A stretch of DNA of 64,000 bases from Chionis minor. Lineage: Eukaryota; Chordata; Aves; Charadriiformes; Chionididae. The DNA is taken from positions 683,539-747,538 of the forward strand of contig VZSF01006559.1 in the NCBI GenBank assembly GCA_013398295.1, written 5' to 3'. Each line of letters opens with the position of its first letter. The stretch's first letter is position 1. The notes under the pieces were generated by a model. The model was not told where the DNA came from, ran no database searches, and saw only the letters and a list, made by a program, of their open reading frames with translations. Both the position numbers and the translations under genes were made by a program. This document shows, one piece after another, positions 26,201 through 40,040 of this stretch.

Positions 26201-29200
26201 AAATACATAAAAACATAAAATATATGGGTTTGAGGTAGTAAATGTATCTTCTTCTCACTAGAGGCCTAGCTGACAAAGAATTCAAGATGCGCTCCTTTGA
26301 AAATCCCCAGCAGGATCGGAGCTAGTGTCCCAAAGAGGCAAAGAAGCAGGCAGCTGAGCCAAGAGACTGGTGTCAGCAAGGTGGGACTCTGGGACGCGCG
26401 AGACAGAACAGCTCTCCCACGCATAGCAGAAGGATGCATTTTGTAAGTATTTCGCAAACAACACGAGTACCATGCTGTCTTTTACAATATCCACATCTAC
26501 ATATCCAGATACTGGAAACTGTGACTTAGCACTAAGCTTCACTGAGAACAACCTTTCCTTTCCTCACTGCTACTCTTGTTATGTACCAAGAATTGACTTG
26601 ATCAGGATAGCTGGTTTCTGTTGCAATGCTGGGTTGGTTTTTTTCAGCAATGTATCTTCTTCCAAGCTCTAAATATACATGGCAGAATGATTTTGAAATG
26701 GCATGAAATATTCTAAGAGGGAAATGCGCCACCTTTACCAAAATAATTATTTGATTTTTCAGTCCTCTTATGCACACTTTTCCATTTAACTCCACCAGAC
26801 TTCTACCAGCAGAAGGCCTAAAAATTATGTCTTAAACTACCAGTTTTAGGTGTCATATAAAGCAATCCAAATTGTCCTTTCTTTGATGGTGGTGGAATAA
26901 ATGCTACCTAAAGCATCACTCTGTTTTTCAGTAGCATCCCTTATAACACTGTAAATTTACTACATGTAAGGATTAGTATTCCAAAGGATGCTTTGGAAAT
27001 TATAATTACTTTTTCTTCAGATTTGCTCCAATGTTTGCTTGTGATGAATAAGGCAGTTTTTTGAGTTGCTTTTCTAAATCTTGTCAGCGCTTCCCAATCC
27101 CACGTTTGTAAAACCGTGGCACTTTTCCAAACCCTATTGTCTCATAAATCTTATTTAAACAGAAAAATCTTTAAACAGTATTTTGCAGACCTACATCAGT
27201 GAATGAACATGGAAACTTTTCTTTTATAAACAGGATTATAGGAACCCCATAAAAGTCAGTTAAGAGGTTTTTCAGACCTTTTAGAGATTTTGTGTTTTAA
27301 AAGAAAACTAAGATAAATATATCACAATAATCCTATTCACAACGCCTATAGAACTTCTATTTATTAGATGTGTCATTACATTTAACTAGCTGCTCATAAG
27401 TATTAAAATGATAAACACAGTTGTAAGATGGATTCATGGTAGTGCATTTTCTCTGTTAATAAAAAAATGTCCCTGCAGGTCCTCTACTCTTGGATTAGAT
27501 GATATAATTACGGGAGCTGCCAGATAATTTACTAGCATCCTCCTATAGAACTGGACTGGTTTCATTTAACTGCTAGATTTAGCTATCATTCTGAAATTTA
27601 AAATGAGAATGTCTAATTTTGTAGTAATCACAGTAAACCAATATGTTACAGTGGTTCTCCTAAAGTCACATATTCTATTCCACATTCAGATTTGACATAA
27701 TCTCCACATTTGAGATTTATGTTTACATTTAATGCTATAGGCATTCATATCACTTAACAGAGTAAACAGAAACACGAGAATTTCCTCAAACCTTTCAATA
27801 CATCCCAGGAAGAAAACAAAAAAGCTATTTCTGAATAATGTCGAGTTTATCAAGTAGGCTATGAGTATGGATCTTTTTCTCAACAAAAATTTTACTGAAA
27901 ATTATACAGTATCAGAAAAGCTTTTGGGTTTGAATAATTAGCATTTTCTTATGGAAAGCAGCCTGCATTTTGTCAAAAACCTCTTATCAGTAGAGCACCC
28001 AAGAGTAGAAGCATTTTGCAGTCACTTTGCAGTCTTCTGAATGTTCTCGGTGGTACATGACAGAATAGCTTTATGTCTTCAGCAGTTGATTCTCACATGC
28101 ATCAGCCTCTGGGCCATCTGATAAGGATTGTTCTGCTCCTCTAAATCAGTAAGCACATTAGACCTCTGCTTAGCTGACGTAAGTATATATCAGCCAGTTC
28201 CTCCATGTCTGTTTTATCAGGGGAACTCTCAGCAGCGCAGCAACAAACAACAGTCCAGTCTTAGTTCCTAGCCTCAGTGATTTTATAATCCAGTTCACTC
28301 ATGGCCACTCAGACTAGGACACCAGGATGGAATAAGAACCAGGATGTCCAGCTATGAAAATAAGCACATTAATTCTCAATCCTGTAGTTTCTTCATGTGC
28401 ATACTTGAGGCAATTGACTCATCTTTTCAGAGAGGAGCAAGTAGTAAAGGATTGACAGAGAAGGAGGAACAAAAGCCATGTATGTAAAAATTCATAAGGA
28501 AAAATAAATGAACCTACTAAGTTCCCCTTCATGTTTGTTTTAACAAAATTAAATTTCCTCTTATAGCTAGTGAATACATTATTATCAACATTAATTTAAA
28601 CCACTGTGGACATGTTTTTAGCTCCAACAAAGGGTGGAAAATTCTGTATTTTAAGTTCAGACCACTTAGTAAGAGCTATTTGCACATAAATATACATATT
28701 ATAGCTCCAATTCCAGCAGAATAAGAATAATTGTCCATTTATATCAGTAGTTTCAAGATTTCTACAGAGCCAGCTAGACTGGACACATGATTGTCATCTT
28801 TATGGAACAGGAGAGATGTCGTGTGCAGGAGACTTGTCTTGTGCAAAAGTACCTGATCTAAAGATCAGCTCACCCCAACCGATCTGGATTTCTGCATTCT
28901 ATACCTTTTGCCAGGAACTGCAATAAATATTAATTATGACATTTAGCAGGCTTTGATCCTACCAATGTATGTTTAGAAGACAAATTTTCTAGACCGGATT
29001 ATTGGATGGATTAACAAAAGGTAAATATTCTGGAGAATGGAGGCATATTGTATCTACTACACAGAAATTTTAAAAATTCCTGAAGGCAGAATGTAGATTT
29101 CTGTTCCTGTTTTGTTCAATCATTTTTGACAGAATGATAGAAAATTTCAGCTTCACTTCTTTGTCTCTAGAGAGACGCACATCAACTGAAAGTACCTACA

Positions 29201-29363
29201 AATGTCAGAAAGAAACACTGTATTGAATTGCTTGAAGAATCACAACTGGCATAATGCCAAAAGATCCCTTGAACTTTAACCTGCCTATCAATACAGACAG
29301 CTGGCCATCAGCATCAGCTGGAGAGGTCATGTAGCTGAAAATCTCTGGGACCTGTCCAAGCAC
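20254..29363. other. intron sequence, no gene seen
   Basis: About 9.1 kb of AT-rich intron with a short AG run at 23,213-23,227 and no recognised interspersed repeat, RNA gene or exon. A GC-richer, CpG-containing stretch at about 26,280-26,450 is open in two minus frames (63 and 89 codons) but has no recognisable product. Confidence 0.5.
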
Positions 29364-29395
29364 AAAAAAAAAAAAAAAAAAGAAAAAAAGAAAAA
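29364..29395. repeat. A-rich tract (A18 plus GAAAAAAAG extension)
   Basis: Eighteen consecutive A residues followed by G-interrupted A runs on the plus strand. It could be a simple repeat or the relic tail of a reverse-transcribed insertion; see findings. Confidence 0.85.
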
Positions 29396-32300
29396 CTACT
29401 GCCACAGTCAATGAATAATTTTCTTTCCCTCTCTTTTCTTTGAGATGTATTTCTACTTATAGGAAAGGAAGCACTTCCAAGGAATTGCATGTACCTGATG
29501 TACTGGAGGAACTGGCTTCCTCCCATGACCCAACAAACAGTGCCAGAAGTCGCTTTGCTGCCTGCATGCTTTCTCAAGCTAGGTCAAAGGAAAGGAGCCA
29601 ATCTACAGAGCAATCCAGTCTGTCTTCGGGTTTGAGGTTTGGTGTAAGTTTCAGCTCTGATATCATGTTAAAATTTCAATTATTAAGAAAACCTTAAATC
29701 AGACTTGAAAACATATTAACAAAATAGGTAATCAACCTTAGATATGGAAAAAAAATACCCCCAAACAACAAAAAAAAGGCATTCATAATAAAACTATAAT
29801 ATACCACAACTGCTACCAATACCCATCTCAAGCAAGGAAATGTTTAAATAGTAACAGAAAGGTCCCTCTTATACTGATTTTGCTCTAAATCCTCAGCATT
29901 TAAAGCCATGCAGCCAGTTCAGTCTGCAACATTTGCATGTTTGAAAGGCATGTCGCTGGGAATGCTTTATGCCTGTTTTTCTGAAATAGAAGGAAAAGCA
30001 GTATAGGCACGTAACTATGGAGAGGACTAAAAGCCAATTAAATGCACACAGAATACACCAAAAGAGACAGATTTTCCATTTCCATCAGCCAAAAAAACAT
30101 ATCAACCTCTTTAAAAAGCCAGTGCATATAAATAATGTAGCTGCTTAGGTCATCTGCAAAGCTTTCTATATAGTAAAGAATTGAATTATGGTTTCCTGTT
30201 CCGTTATTTGTTGTCTTTGGTCAGTACCCAGGTGCACGGAAAAGTTTCAAAGTAATGTTTATCACTAAAAAAAGAAAATTCTCGAGAGCTACAAACTGGC
30301 TAGCTTCTTTAGCAGGAAGAAGAGGATTTGCTTAATGTTGTTCTGGCACACAAAATATAAATCTGGTCTCAGCGAGAGATGCTATATAATCAAGTCTTTT
30401 GCTTCTTTCACAAACTGTACACTGCCAGAATTGACAGAAGATTTTTACAAGCCCTAAAGTGCAAAGCCTTCTGTGTAAATATACATGTTCATTTTTAGTT
30501 ATTAGCTCTAAAAGTTGTGTGGCTTTGCTCCTTTAATACTGTGAACAAGACAAATTTTGAATGGTCTGTCATTTATCAAAGTTCCTGTCAAGAACAGCTG
30601 CTGCATAGCCAGAACTGGAGACGGGAGAGCCCAGTCATGTACATTTTACCCTCAACAGTAGCAATTACGTGTATAAGCAGTCCCATTAGCATCAAGCAGG
30701 AGACGATGTAATCATAGATTTGTACAACTTGGCCTCCGAACAAAACAAAAACAAACCCAGGAACTTAATTTCTGATCAGTCATCTTATACATTAAATATA
30801 CATTATGCCCAGAAACAGGAGGCTCAAATCAGTTACCTAATACAGGCATCTTGCGCCATTGGAGATGCCCTGGAGTATCTCACCTGGTCCCCAGCTGCTG
30901 CTCCAGAAGAGCGCAGGTGTCCTGCAGGTCCTGCGTCATATCTGCCAGCCCTGGGTGGATGTCTCGGGCACCCTTAGGTGTCTCAAATGGCACTAGAAGC
31001 CTGTATTTGCGCGACTGACTCAAGGCTAGGCTGTCATTTCTTTACAGGTTAAGCAGATATATGCTCCTTCAGACAGAAGATATTCAATTCAGAAATCACT
31101 GAAATCTACTTGAAGACAAATGGGAGAAGGGTTACATTTCTTCAGAGACAGAGAGTGTGTGGGATGGTGCTACTGCTGCAGTATGACATAAAAAGCCTGG
31201 TCTCGTACATGTGTTGTGAACAGAAAAAAGAGAGAGAAAGCCAGAGAGACGGAGACAGAGAAAGCGCATATATACTGCAGTCTTCTGAGGCATCGGGAGC
31301 ACAATTATCCCTTGTTTTCTATGATTTCTTAACCTTTTTTCGTATTTTGCAATTGATTATAATATGGTTTTACAAAGAAGGCCTTGTCATTTACTATGTG
31401 CCCAGGTTTTACCTTGCTTCTCAGTCAAGCATGACACCTGATTAACATGCATAGGAAAGCAACACACATTCTTAACACCACGATCTTTTTACACCACCAG
31501 CACACTATTAAAGGAGCACAGATTAAATCCGCCTCCACTGCTGGGCAAATAATGTACTGGCCATAACGTAAATGGGAACCAAACCCATCAGATAAAATAT
31601 ATGCTGAATGTTTTTTTTGTTGGTCTCTTCTAAGATCAACTCTGTAGTCCTTGCTTGGACTCTGTGCTCCTAATTCAATTCAGTAGTTACTAGGTCTGAC
31701 TGCCCGGTTACCCTGGGGAACATGCGAGCACTCCAGTGTAAGGATCTGCCTCCTCCCCTTTCCTGTCTCCCAGTACTAAATCTTCCCAGTCTCCCCTCCT
31801 GTCCCTCTGAACTGAGGACACAGGCTGTGGTTCCCTGGGGAAAGACCAGCTGAGCATTTCTTTCTGTCAGCTGTGTGAGATGGTACCTGCCCCTGAGGAA
31901 CAGGACTGACACCACTACTCGTCATGACTGAAGCTGGAATCCAGACTCTCACCTGTCCTTCTCATGGCACTGCTTATTTGACCTTAAATTGCCTCCAAAT
32001 CACATCCAGATATTTTTATGTGAGGATGGGAAAGGAACTAAAGGACAAACTTGTTTAAAATTGATGATTATCTTCAAGACAGTTTTCAGAAATGAGCTAA
32101 TAATCAAAGGCTACATAAAATTAGAGTATTTTTTAAAATAGCCTATCACTTTACCCTGTTTTTTTTTTAAAGAAACCCACAGTCATTTAAAAATTCGGTT
32201 TATCATGTTCAATCACATTTTTAGGCTCTATGATTGTATGTGAGGTCCAAAACTCCCATTTAATTTATAAAAAAAGAATATTTTTAGAGAGTTCAAATTG

Positions 32301-35300
32301 CACGAGTAAGATGGATACTATGCTAACACAGCTGGAGAAAAGGAATCAGCGGCTGACAAGAAGCAACTGAATGACTGTCTAAATGGATAGTTATTAGAAT
32401 GCCCTGGCTGGATTTATTGAATACGTATCTTATGCATTCCCACTCCGACTAGAACTACAGGGACTTCAAAACGTTTACCTGACATGAGGTATATTTCTAA
32501 CTCCCCTTAGCACCACTGTTATATTTATACAAAATTATGGGTTATAATTTATGCACAATACTTCATACTACAGGCCAATAAGAGGCATTTATTAAACCAA
32601 TCGAAGTAATTTTTTCCAGGCCGTTTCTGTTTATATTATTTACAGACATCTCAACAGTCTCTCACATATTTGCAATGATCATGGTACAAATATCATCCTT
32701 AAAGGGATAATCAATAATACTTATGACATCTTCATTTCATGAGGTTCTGGAAATCATTCAAAATGTATGATATGTCGTATGACGTGAAACAGATGTGTAG
32801 GTATGAGTGGATTCATGGCCACTGTACACAATATCCTGAGACATAAACTTCTAATACCTTTTTCTTTTTTTTTAAAGAAAACAATAATTGTTAATACAAT
32901 ACCATTTTATCTATGACAAACTAGAAAATCAATGCGTTCAGACGCTGGAAAACATCTGTGGTATGGATGCAAGTAATTAATATAGTAGTCTTATATCTTC
33001 AAATTAAGACATTGTTCTGGTTTTAAGATTTTCATTGCAGAAGACAGCCATTCTGTTCTTGCACCACTATTCACTCAACACTAAAAAGTGGGAGGCAACC
33101 ATCTTATGCTGCTGGAGAAAGCTTCTAGCTACTAGAAGTTATTTGACTTCTGGCCTATGGCACTACTATTGCTATATAGAAGAGATTTTCTCCTAAGAAG
33201 TCATTGTAGAAGTAACATAAATAAACGCATCCTTCTATTTTTATGTGCAATTTATTCCACTAAAATCAGACTGCTTGCCTTGTTTTTTAGGAAACCACCA
33301 GATCATATAAAGGGTCTATAAGACAGACTAAAATATTGGCCTGGCAATAATTCAGACACCTGTTTCAGCTCTTTTAAGATCCCGCTTAATGACATCAGAA
33401 ATGGCACCGGCCCCATGCAGCACGGAGTCTGGGGTAGCTGCATAGTAGAGACCTGAACACAGCTGTCCCAACACTGAGGCAGAATTCAGTTTAGCCTGCA
33501 TTTCTGAGAACACTTGAATTGGCTCTGCTGCAAACCTATAATTGTAATATTTACAGTTTGCCAGAGGAAAGAAGTACTATTTGTTAAATCAGAAAGCTTC
33601 ATTTGTGAACAATGGAAAATACTACTAAACTGTACTTTTCAAATAGTGCCAGCTATTTTGCTGCAGAATTGCACTGCATACCACATCACGTCACTGGAGA
33701 CTAAAATAAAACCTTCCCAGAAACCCAAGTGCCCTATAATACTAATTTTAAGAGATTCCACAGTTATTCCAAGCAAATGGTTTTATCTAAATTTGGCTAT
33801 TAATTCCTATAGTCAAACTGATTTTGAAAAAGACTCTATGTTTGGGGTAAACATAAGAAGCAACATGGAACAATGTGTTTTCTCTGTGCACCACATGAGC
33901 TGCATCTCACTGAGTGTCAGCTGAAAAGCAGAGCTAAAGGTTAAGCGGATATTCTTTTCTTCTCTTGTGATTCTGCCTTGGCACCAAACTCTCAATAATG
34001 ATACAAAGGCTTCTTAGCCACTCCGTGACCTCTGAAGAAGATTCTCCATAGCAATACGTCTCTGAATGTGTTTCTAGAGGTTAGAAAGTCATTTGAGAGC
34101 TGTAAGACCATACCTTCCTTCAGCTGTACAAAATACTTCAAGTTCTCTTCCGTCAAAAAGCCCCAAACAAGACCAAAAGGGTCCCACCCTTTTTATGTCA
34201 GGGCCCATCCATCACTCTGGCATATTCATTTTATTTAAGTTGTGCTTATGCATCTGATGCTACAGGCACTACTGAAATTTTGTCATAGTAACAGGTACCC
34301 AAAGAAAATAGAAGCAAAAGACAGAAAAAGAATGGTAGATCAGCAGAGGGGTATAATAGCTGCAAAACTGTATGAAAGTTCCCAGCTCCCTGTACTTTCC
34401 TGACTATTTTCAATGGAAAACATGAAAAGATCCCAGTCTCATCCTGCTGTTTCCTGAGCCAGGAGTATGTGCCACTGTTTAATTAATAGTTAACTGCCCT
34501 GCCGCTTTTTGCATACTTTCTGCTGAGAGATGCATTTATTCATATACTGTGATTGAGCCTGTTGGATTGCCTAAAAAACAGTTCAATTCGGAGTATGCCG
34601 GGACAGGACAGCTGCAAAGGCTTGAAAGTGCTGAAGTCTCATGAGCCCTGACAGAGGAATTCCCTTCAAGGTCAGGGACACTCGTGCCCTCCACATTCCC
34701 CAGCCAGAAGAATTTCTTCACAGGAAGGTAAAATACAAAAAAACGATGTTGGGAACAAGAGAAAAAAAATAAAACACCCTACTGTTCATATCTTTTAGTA
34801 ACTAAGCAAGGGCATTGAGTGCAAGGGAAATTTTTTTCCTTCTCATCTTCACATCATGTAATATTTATATAACTCGATTACTTTTCTTTTAAGCTGGGAG
34901 ATACAGCATGTCCAGATGCCAATAGTTTAAATTATGTCTTAATCTGAACTTTAAAGTATAAAATAAAACCTCATCCTGTAATTTTTATCCTTTTCAACAA
35001 GGATGGGTCATGCCATTAAAACTATGAATCTGAACCAGTGATTTTCAAATAAAAAGATATAAACCTGTTTTGTGCTTGGTTTTAACTTTAGAAAGTATTT
35101 ATGTGAACGAAAACCATAATAAACAAAAACATTTGTTTTGATAAAAATATGGTGATTTTAGTTACTTAGCACTTTTAGAAGTAGTCTAGAATTTTATGGA
35201 GAATGTCAAGTCTGATATTTGAATTTTCCAAAATCAAAAATAAGTTCTGACTTCAAAGGTGGTTTTCCAAAAAAAAGGCACATGCTCACATAGAAAACAT

Positions 35301-38300
35301 ATGTTATGTGAAAGTAACCATTTTGTGGAAATCTTTCATAAAAACAGACATCTAACGATCATTAAATGGCTTGAAAGAAATACTTTCAGAAGAAATCTGC
35401 AGTCAATTCGTCACATTTGATCATTTAGAACTACAAGTAAAAGGCCCTACAGAATCAGCCATAAGCTATTTGATCTTCTTTTATAATCTGCATATTCTGC
35501 TCTGCCATCACGACAACTATGCCACCTTGGAAAGTGTTGTCTCTATTGTCAACAAAATCTAAAAAGCTGTTTCAAGTTAGTCACATCTCAATTAAAAGTT
35601 TACTAAACATTCCACAGAATCCTAACAATTTCTTATTCTTGGTCAAAGACAGAGGCTTTGTTAACTTGCCAAAATGTAAATGTTGCATATTTATTTGGCT
35701 TCTACACTCAGTCTTGGGCGAAAAGCAGCAATTCATATAAATGTAGTAATGAGTAGTGCCTCATATTTATAATGAAAGTATGATTAATAGTTTCTATGCC
35801 ATATAGATGTAACCAGTAAGATATCTAAATTTCCTTATTTATTTTCCTTTTAATTGTTGGAAATTAAAAAAAACCCCAAAACTATTAAAAGTGTTTGAGC
35901 ACCAAGTCATCTTGTTTGGAAACTAACCTAGGAGTAAATTATGTATAAACCTGTTTACCAAAGATCTGTACAAATTTCTACCATTGTGACAATGTACTCA
36001 ATTTATTTCTTGGGAGTTAACTTCTTCATTTTGGTCAAGATGTTTTATTGGCATAGAAACTAGCTGTACTAAAACATTAGGATACAGAGTAGAAAACATT
36101 GGTATTGTGGGATTGTATTTCGTAGAAAAGATTATATTTTCATATCACTTTCTATCCAAGGATATTGTGACATTTTATAAACAAGCTGAGACATACACAC
36201 CAAATTTTATCTTTGTTCTACAAATAGGGATACTAAGGAACATGAGACGATAGGTGCCAGGGGTCGTGGGAAATAGGACACAACAGGCTTATTCTTGCTA
36301 CTCTGTGCCCTGTGTTTCTCCCATACGCTGAAAAACCAGCAGGGAGTTAGCTGCATTGCCCAAAACTACAGCCTCATGACACCACAATAACTGACTACTG
36401 AAAACCACCTGCCTGGTGAAACCCAACTTTTAAATGAAGTTCAAAATGTTTCCTACAAGCTCCAGTCCCGATGTTTGCATTCCAATCTTTAAATCACTTT
36501 TCCGCCATACTCTCTGATAAGATATCTCTACTTTGCTTAACATGGTCATACTACTCTCTAGTTTAAAAATAAAAATAAATAATGATTTCGGAGGAGTTGA
36601 TTGTGCCAAACCTATCAGATGGCTAAATATGAAGGAAGAGCTAACTTAAAATGCCGCATTTCATTGCAAAATTCAAACAAAATTAAGTTATATAACTTAC
36701 ACAGTTTCTTTCCTTACTGAATAGCACAGGCAAATGACAAAAAACCAGATCATACTGTAACTGCTACAATACAGTAGATCCAGAATATTTGCAGGTAACT
36801 AACATATTCATTGAAGAAACTACAATACCAATACTAACTAAGAAAATCTGAGAAATAATGTTGAGATTTTTAATAAGGTACTTGATTATAATAATCATTT
36901 CACTTGAAAGGGAGTTATTTAAAGCAGATTTCTTGTAATAAAATCAAAGATCAATGAATACAGAAAATGCATCAACTTGCAAAAAACCCCCAAACCTCTG
37001 TCACATATTCTTTGGCTTTTCTCATTAGTGTTTTGCCTTTTCTTTAAAATGCGGCAGCTCAAGTAGCCCAAGAAAGACAAATTCATTATTCAATGCAAAG
37101 GAATTTGACAGATATCAAATGTACATGGCAATAATCCTATCATTCAATATATCTATAATATTGAAAAATAAAACAGGTAAGCCACATATAACCATTGATC
37201 TGTCATAAATCTGTGAAGCCAATCTTTTCACTATAAGAAAATTACTCTTATTATCTTTCCTAATTCTTAAATTGAAGACAGATGATTCTAGAGTGCCAGA
37301 AACCTTAATCAGTCAGTATTGATTTTCAGCTGCATCGTGTTCAAAATGATCGTGATGTGGTATCTCAGTTCTCAACAAATTCATGGAACTAATGATAACT
37401 CTGCAATTTTGTAAAATACAAATTACACTCATGAAAGCTGGGGTCATTTGAATATAGGTGCACATACAGAGACGGTAACTGGAGACCATCCTGGTTTCCA
37501 AGTGACATTTAGCTATGTAACTCAGGGCTGCTATTTGTTATCAAAGTGACTTTTTTTGCTAGTAAAATAAGTGAGGATAACAGGATTTTTTTTTTCAGCT
37601 GCAAATCATTTTATACATGGTATGTTCGAAAACACAATACTGCTTAATGCTCCTTTTTTCTCAAACCACATGACAACAGTTGTCTGATATTTTCAAAGTT
37701 CTTGCACAGGATGAGATAAATACTTCAGTATCATTAAATGACACATATCGTAATTTTGTTTAATCTCCCTTTCTAAATTTGTCTCTGTTATACAATGATT
37801 GAATTCCCATCACCAGTTCTACTGCTTCATAGCAAACAGCAACACTAGCACACAGCTACTGCCTTTTACTTATTAAGTACTTAAACAGGTTGCCACATTT
37901 TGGATTAGACGTTCAGAGATATATCGATGCCAAGATTTGCTTTCAAAACATACAGCACAGTTTTGTTATGCAGAAATAAAATTGCTTTGAAAGCCGCATG
38001 TCCTTTGAGAGGACAAATGTAATATTGCAAAACTTCTGAGAAAGAGTGAGCCCGTTGCTGTCAAACAGGACAAGGAGCTCTTCAGCAGAAAACGAATGGA
38101 TGGTCTTTCTCACGTGCAATATTTACAGTATTTGCAATTATTTAATACCGACCTCAGGAGCATTCTCAAAAGATACTTTTTAAAACATTTGGTCTTCTTT
38201 TAGTATTTACCTGCCAATGATAGAACCCCACTGAAAGACAGTGATGAATAAACTCTGCTTTTTTAGCTACATTTTTCTCTGAAAAGCCTCCACAATTTAT

Positions 38301-38709
38301 TGCTGTCATATCTTGTCCCCATCTATAAATAAACCCCACAGAACCAAACTGAAATATGTATCTTATTTCACTGTGATCTTGAAAAGTTTTTGTACCTAAA
38401 ATATGATATTTTTCAGCTCAGTTAAGAACTCCTATGATGACGGCTTGTCCAAAATCTTCATCTGCCATGCAGATGGGGGAAACTCTACCCACAAGCGATG
38501 GTAAAGGCATATGGAGACACTAGTGGAAGAAGCAGTTTCCTGAAACTATCAGAAGTCCCCCTACATGCCTAAGGAGGAACAGATGAAGTACTTAGAAGCA
38601 GATGCCTCTTGCCTTATTTTCCCTAACTCAGCCTGCCCAGATGCAAAACGCATTTTTCCTGCTATTTCAGAGATGCATCTTGTTCGACAGAGGAGTTCAA
38701 ATGTTTGAT
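29396..38709. other. intron sequence, no gene seen
   Basis: About 9.3 kb of intron, mostly AT-rich. Points of note: overlapping open frames on both strands at about 29,314-29,697; a GC-rich stretch at about 30,850-31,010; and a purine-rich run at 31,226-31,265. The longest frame, 33,514-33,924 plus (136 codons), has no recognisable domain and amino-acid content typical of random AT-rich DNA. No exon, RNA gene or known repeat identified. Confidence 0.5.
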
Positions 38710-38753
38710 TAAATTCATAACTTAAATTCATAAAAATTCATAAATTCATAACT
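38710..38753. repeat. short tandem repeat of AAATTCATA-like units
   Basis: Four near-copies of AAATTCATA within about 44 bp, with short spacers, lying about 90 bp beyond the low-coordinate end of the ERV. A small AT-rich simple repeat. Confidence 0.75.
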
Positions 38754-39231
38754 GTTTTTTCTGACGTGTAAATCGGATCAGTTATCAGCAAACAAAAGAC
38801 AGAATTAGTCCTTCAATCAGCAGGCTATTTAAGCATGTGTGTAGTTCTAAGGCCATGAACAGCCCATTTAGGTTAACAGCCTACTTCTACATTTAAATTC
38901 CAGCTTTTCAACACAGAAGAGATAGCGTGTGTGGTGCTGAATTGTGGCATGCTGCATCTGGAGCTTGCAGCTCGTGTTCTGGCACGGTCCATGTCCATGG
39001 TTGGCAGATGGAAGATGTCAATCTTGAGAAAGTTGTGGGGCACCACTTGCTGAAGCCAATTTTGGTTTCCTCACCACTGCACTTTACTCAGTTTCATCAA
39101 AGTTCATTCTTCATTAATTTGGGTGATTCTCACATGAATACTATTGATATAGCACATAGCAACCGTAATAATAATGACATATAGTAGTAAATCAGCAATT
39201 AATATCATACAGTTTAATTCATTTGCTGTTA

Positions 39232-40040
39232 TCACCCAAAATCAAATCCCCTTGAGGTACCCATCAGACTTCCCCATCCTCTTGCATCACCCACCAAGCG
39301 CATCCCATGGATGGGTTTGCCTTTGCCCATGACAGGAACAACCCAGACTGTTTTCCCTAACATATTTTTCACATGGACTACAGGGACTTTACCCCCTTCC
39401 ACAGTATGTAAAGGTTCTGACTGGGCAGGACCAGCTTGATTGCCAGATCCTCTAGTGTTTACTAACCAGGTGGCCTTTGCTAAATATGTATCCCAGCGTT
39501 TGAAGGTCCCACCACCCATTGGTCTCAATGTAGCTTTTAATAGTCCATTGTATCGGTCAATCTTCCCAGAGGCTGGTGTATGACAGGGGATGTGATATAT
39601 CCACTCAGTGCCATGCTCTTTGGCCCAAGCGTCTAGGAGGTTTTTTCAGAAATGAGTCCCATTGTCTGACTCGATTATTTCTAGGGTGCCATGTTGCCAT
39701 AAAACTTGCTTTTCACGCGTTCCAGGCAGTCACATGGGTTATGGGGTATTTTTCCAAACATCCAGTGGTTGCTTCTACCATTGTAAGCACATGGCACTTG
39801 CCGTGGCGGGTTTGTGGGATTGTCATGTAATCAATTTGCCAGGTCTCCTCATATTTTTATTTCAGCCATCATCCTCCATACCAGAGAGGGTTTAATTGCT
39901 TGGCCTGCTTAATTGCAGCACACGTTTCACGTTCATGAATAATCTGTTTGATTGTGTCCATGGTCAAGTCCACCCCTCAACCAAAAGCCCATCTGTATGT
40001 TGGTCTGAGGTGTCATCAGGCCTTCCTTGATGGCCTGACA
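39232..40040 (-). pseudogene. ERV integrase, copy A (inactive)
   Basis: Integrase inserts viral DNA into host DNA. On the minus strand the decayed zinc-binding region shows AHDMSGHQG near 40,030-40,055 and ERETCAAIKQ near 39,905-39,935; the first Cys of the expected C-x2-C appears to be Arg. The core shows WQIDYMT with the first catalytic Asp (codon 39,830-39,832) and SDNG with the second (39,664-39,666), followed by GKIDRYNG, in which the expected catalytic Glu is Asp (GAC, 39,556-39,558). The spacing from the second Asp is exactly 35 intervening residues, as in D,D(35)E. A TGA at 39,646-39,648 and a frameshift between the two Asp codons break it. The open C-terminus (39,232-39,528) carries VPVVHVKNMLGKTVWVVPV and ends in a TAA/TGA pair. 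Confidence 0.9.

Noticed and set aside
33514..33924. 136-codon plus-strand frame as a gene
   Set aside because: No domain, no splice sites framing it, composition like random AT-rich DNA, and it lies in a long intron.
38927..39184. Plus-strand 85-codon frame repeated at 40,780-41,037 (MCGAELWHAASG...)
   Set aside because: It is repeated only because the assembly repeats the segment. It is antisense to the ERV 3' tail and has no domain.
38842..39231. An env gene or a 3' LTR at the low-coordinate end of the ERV
   Set aside because: The sequence after the integrase stop has no envelope-like frame and does not match the LTR at 46,331-46,801.
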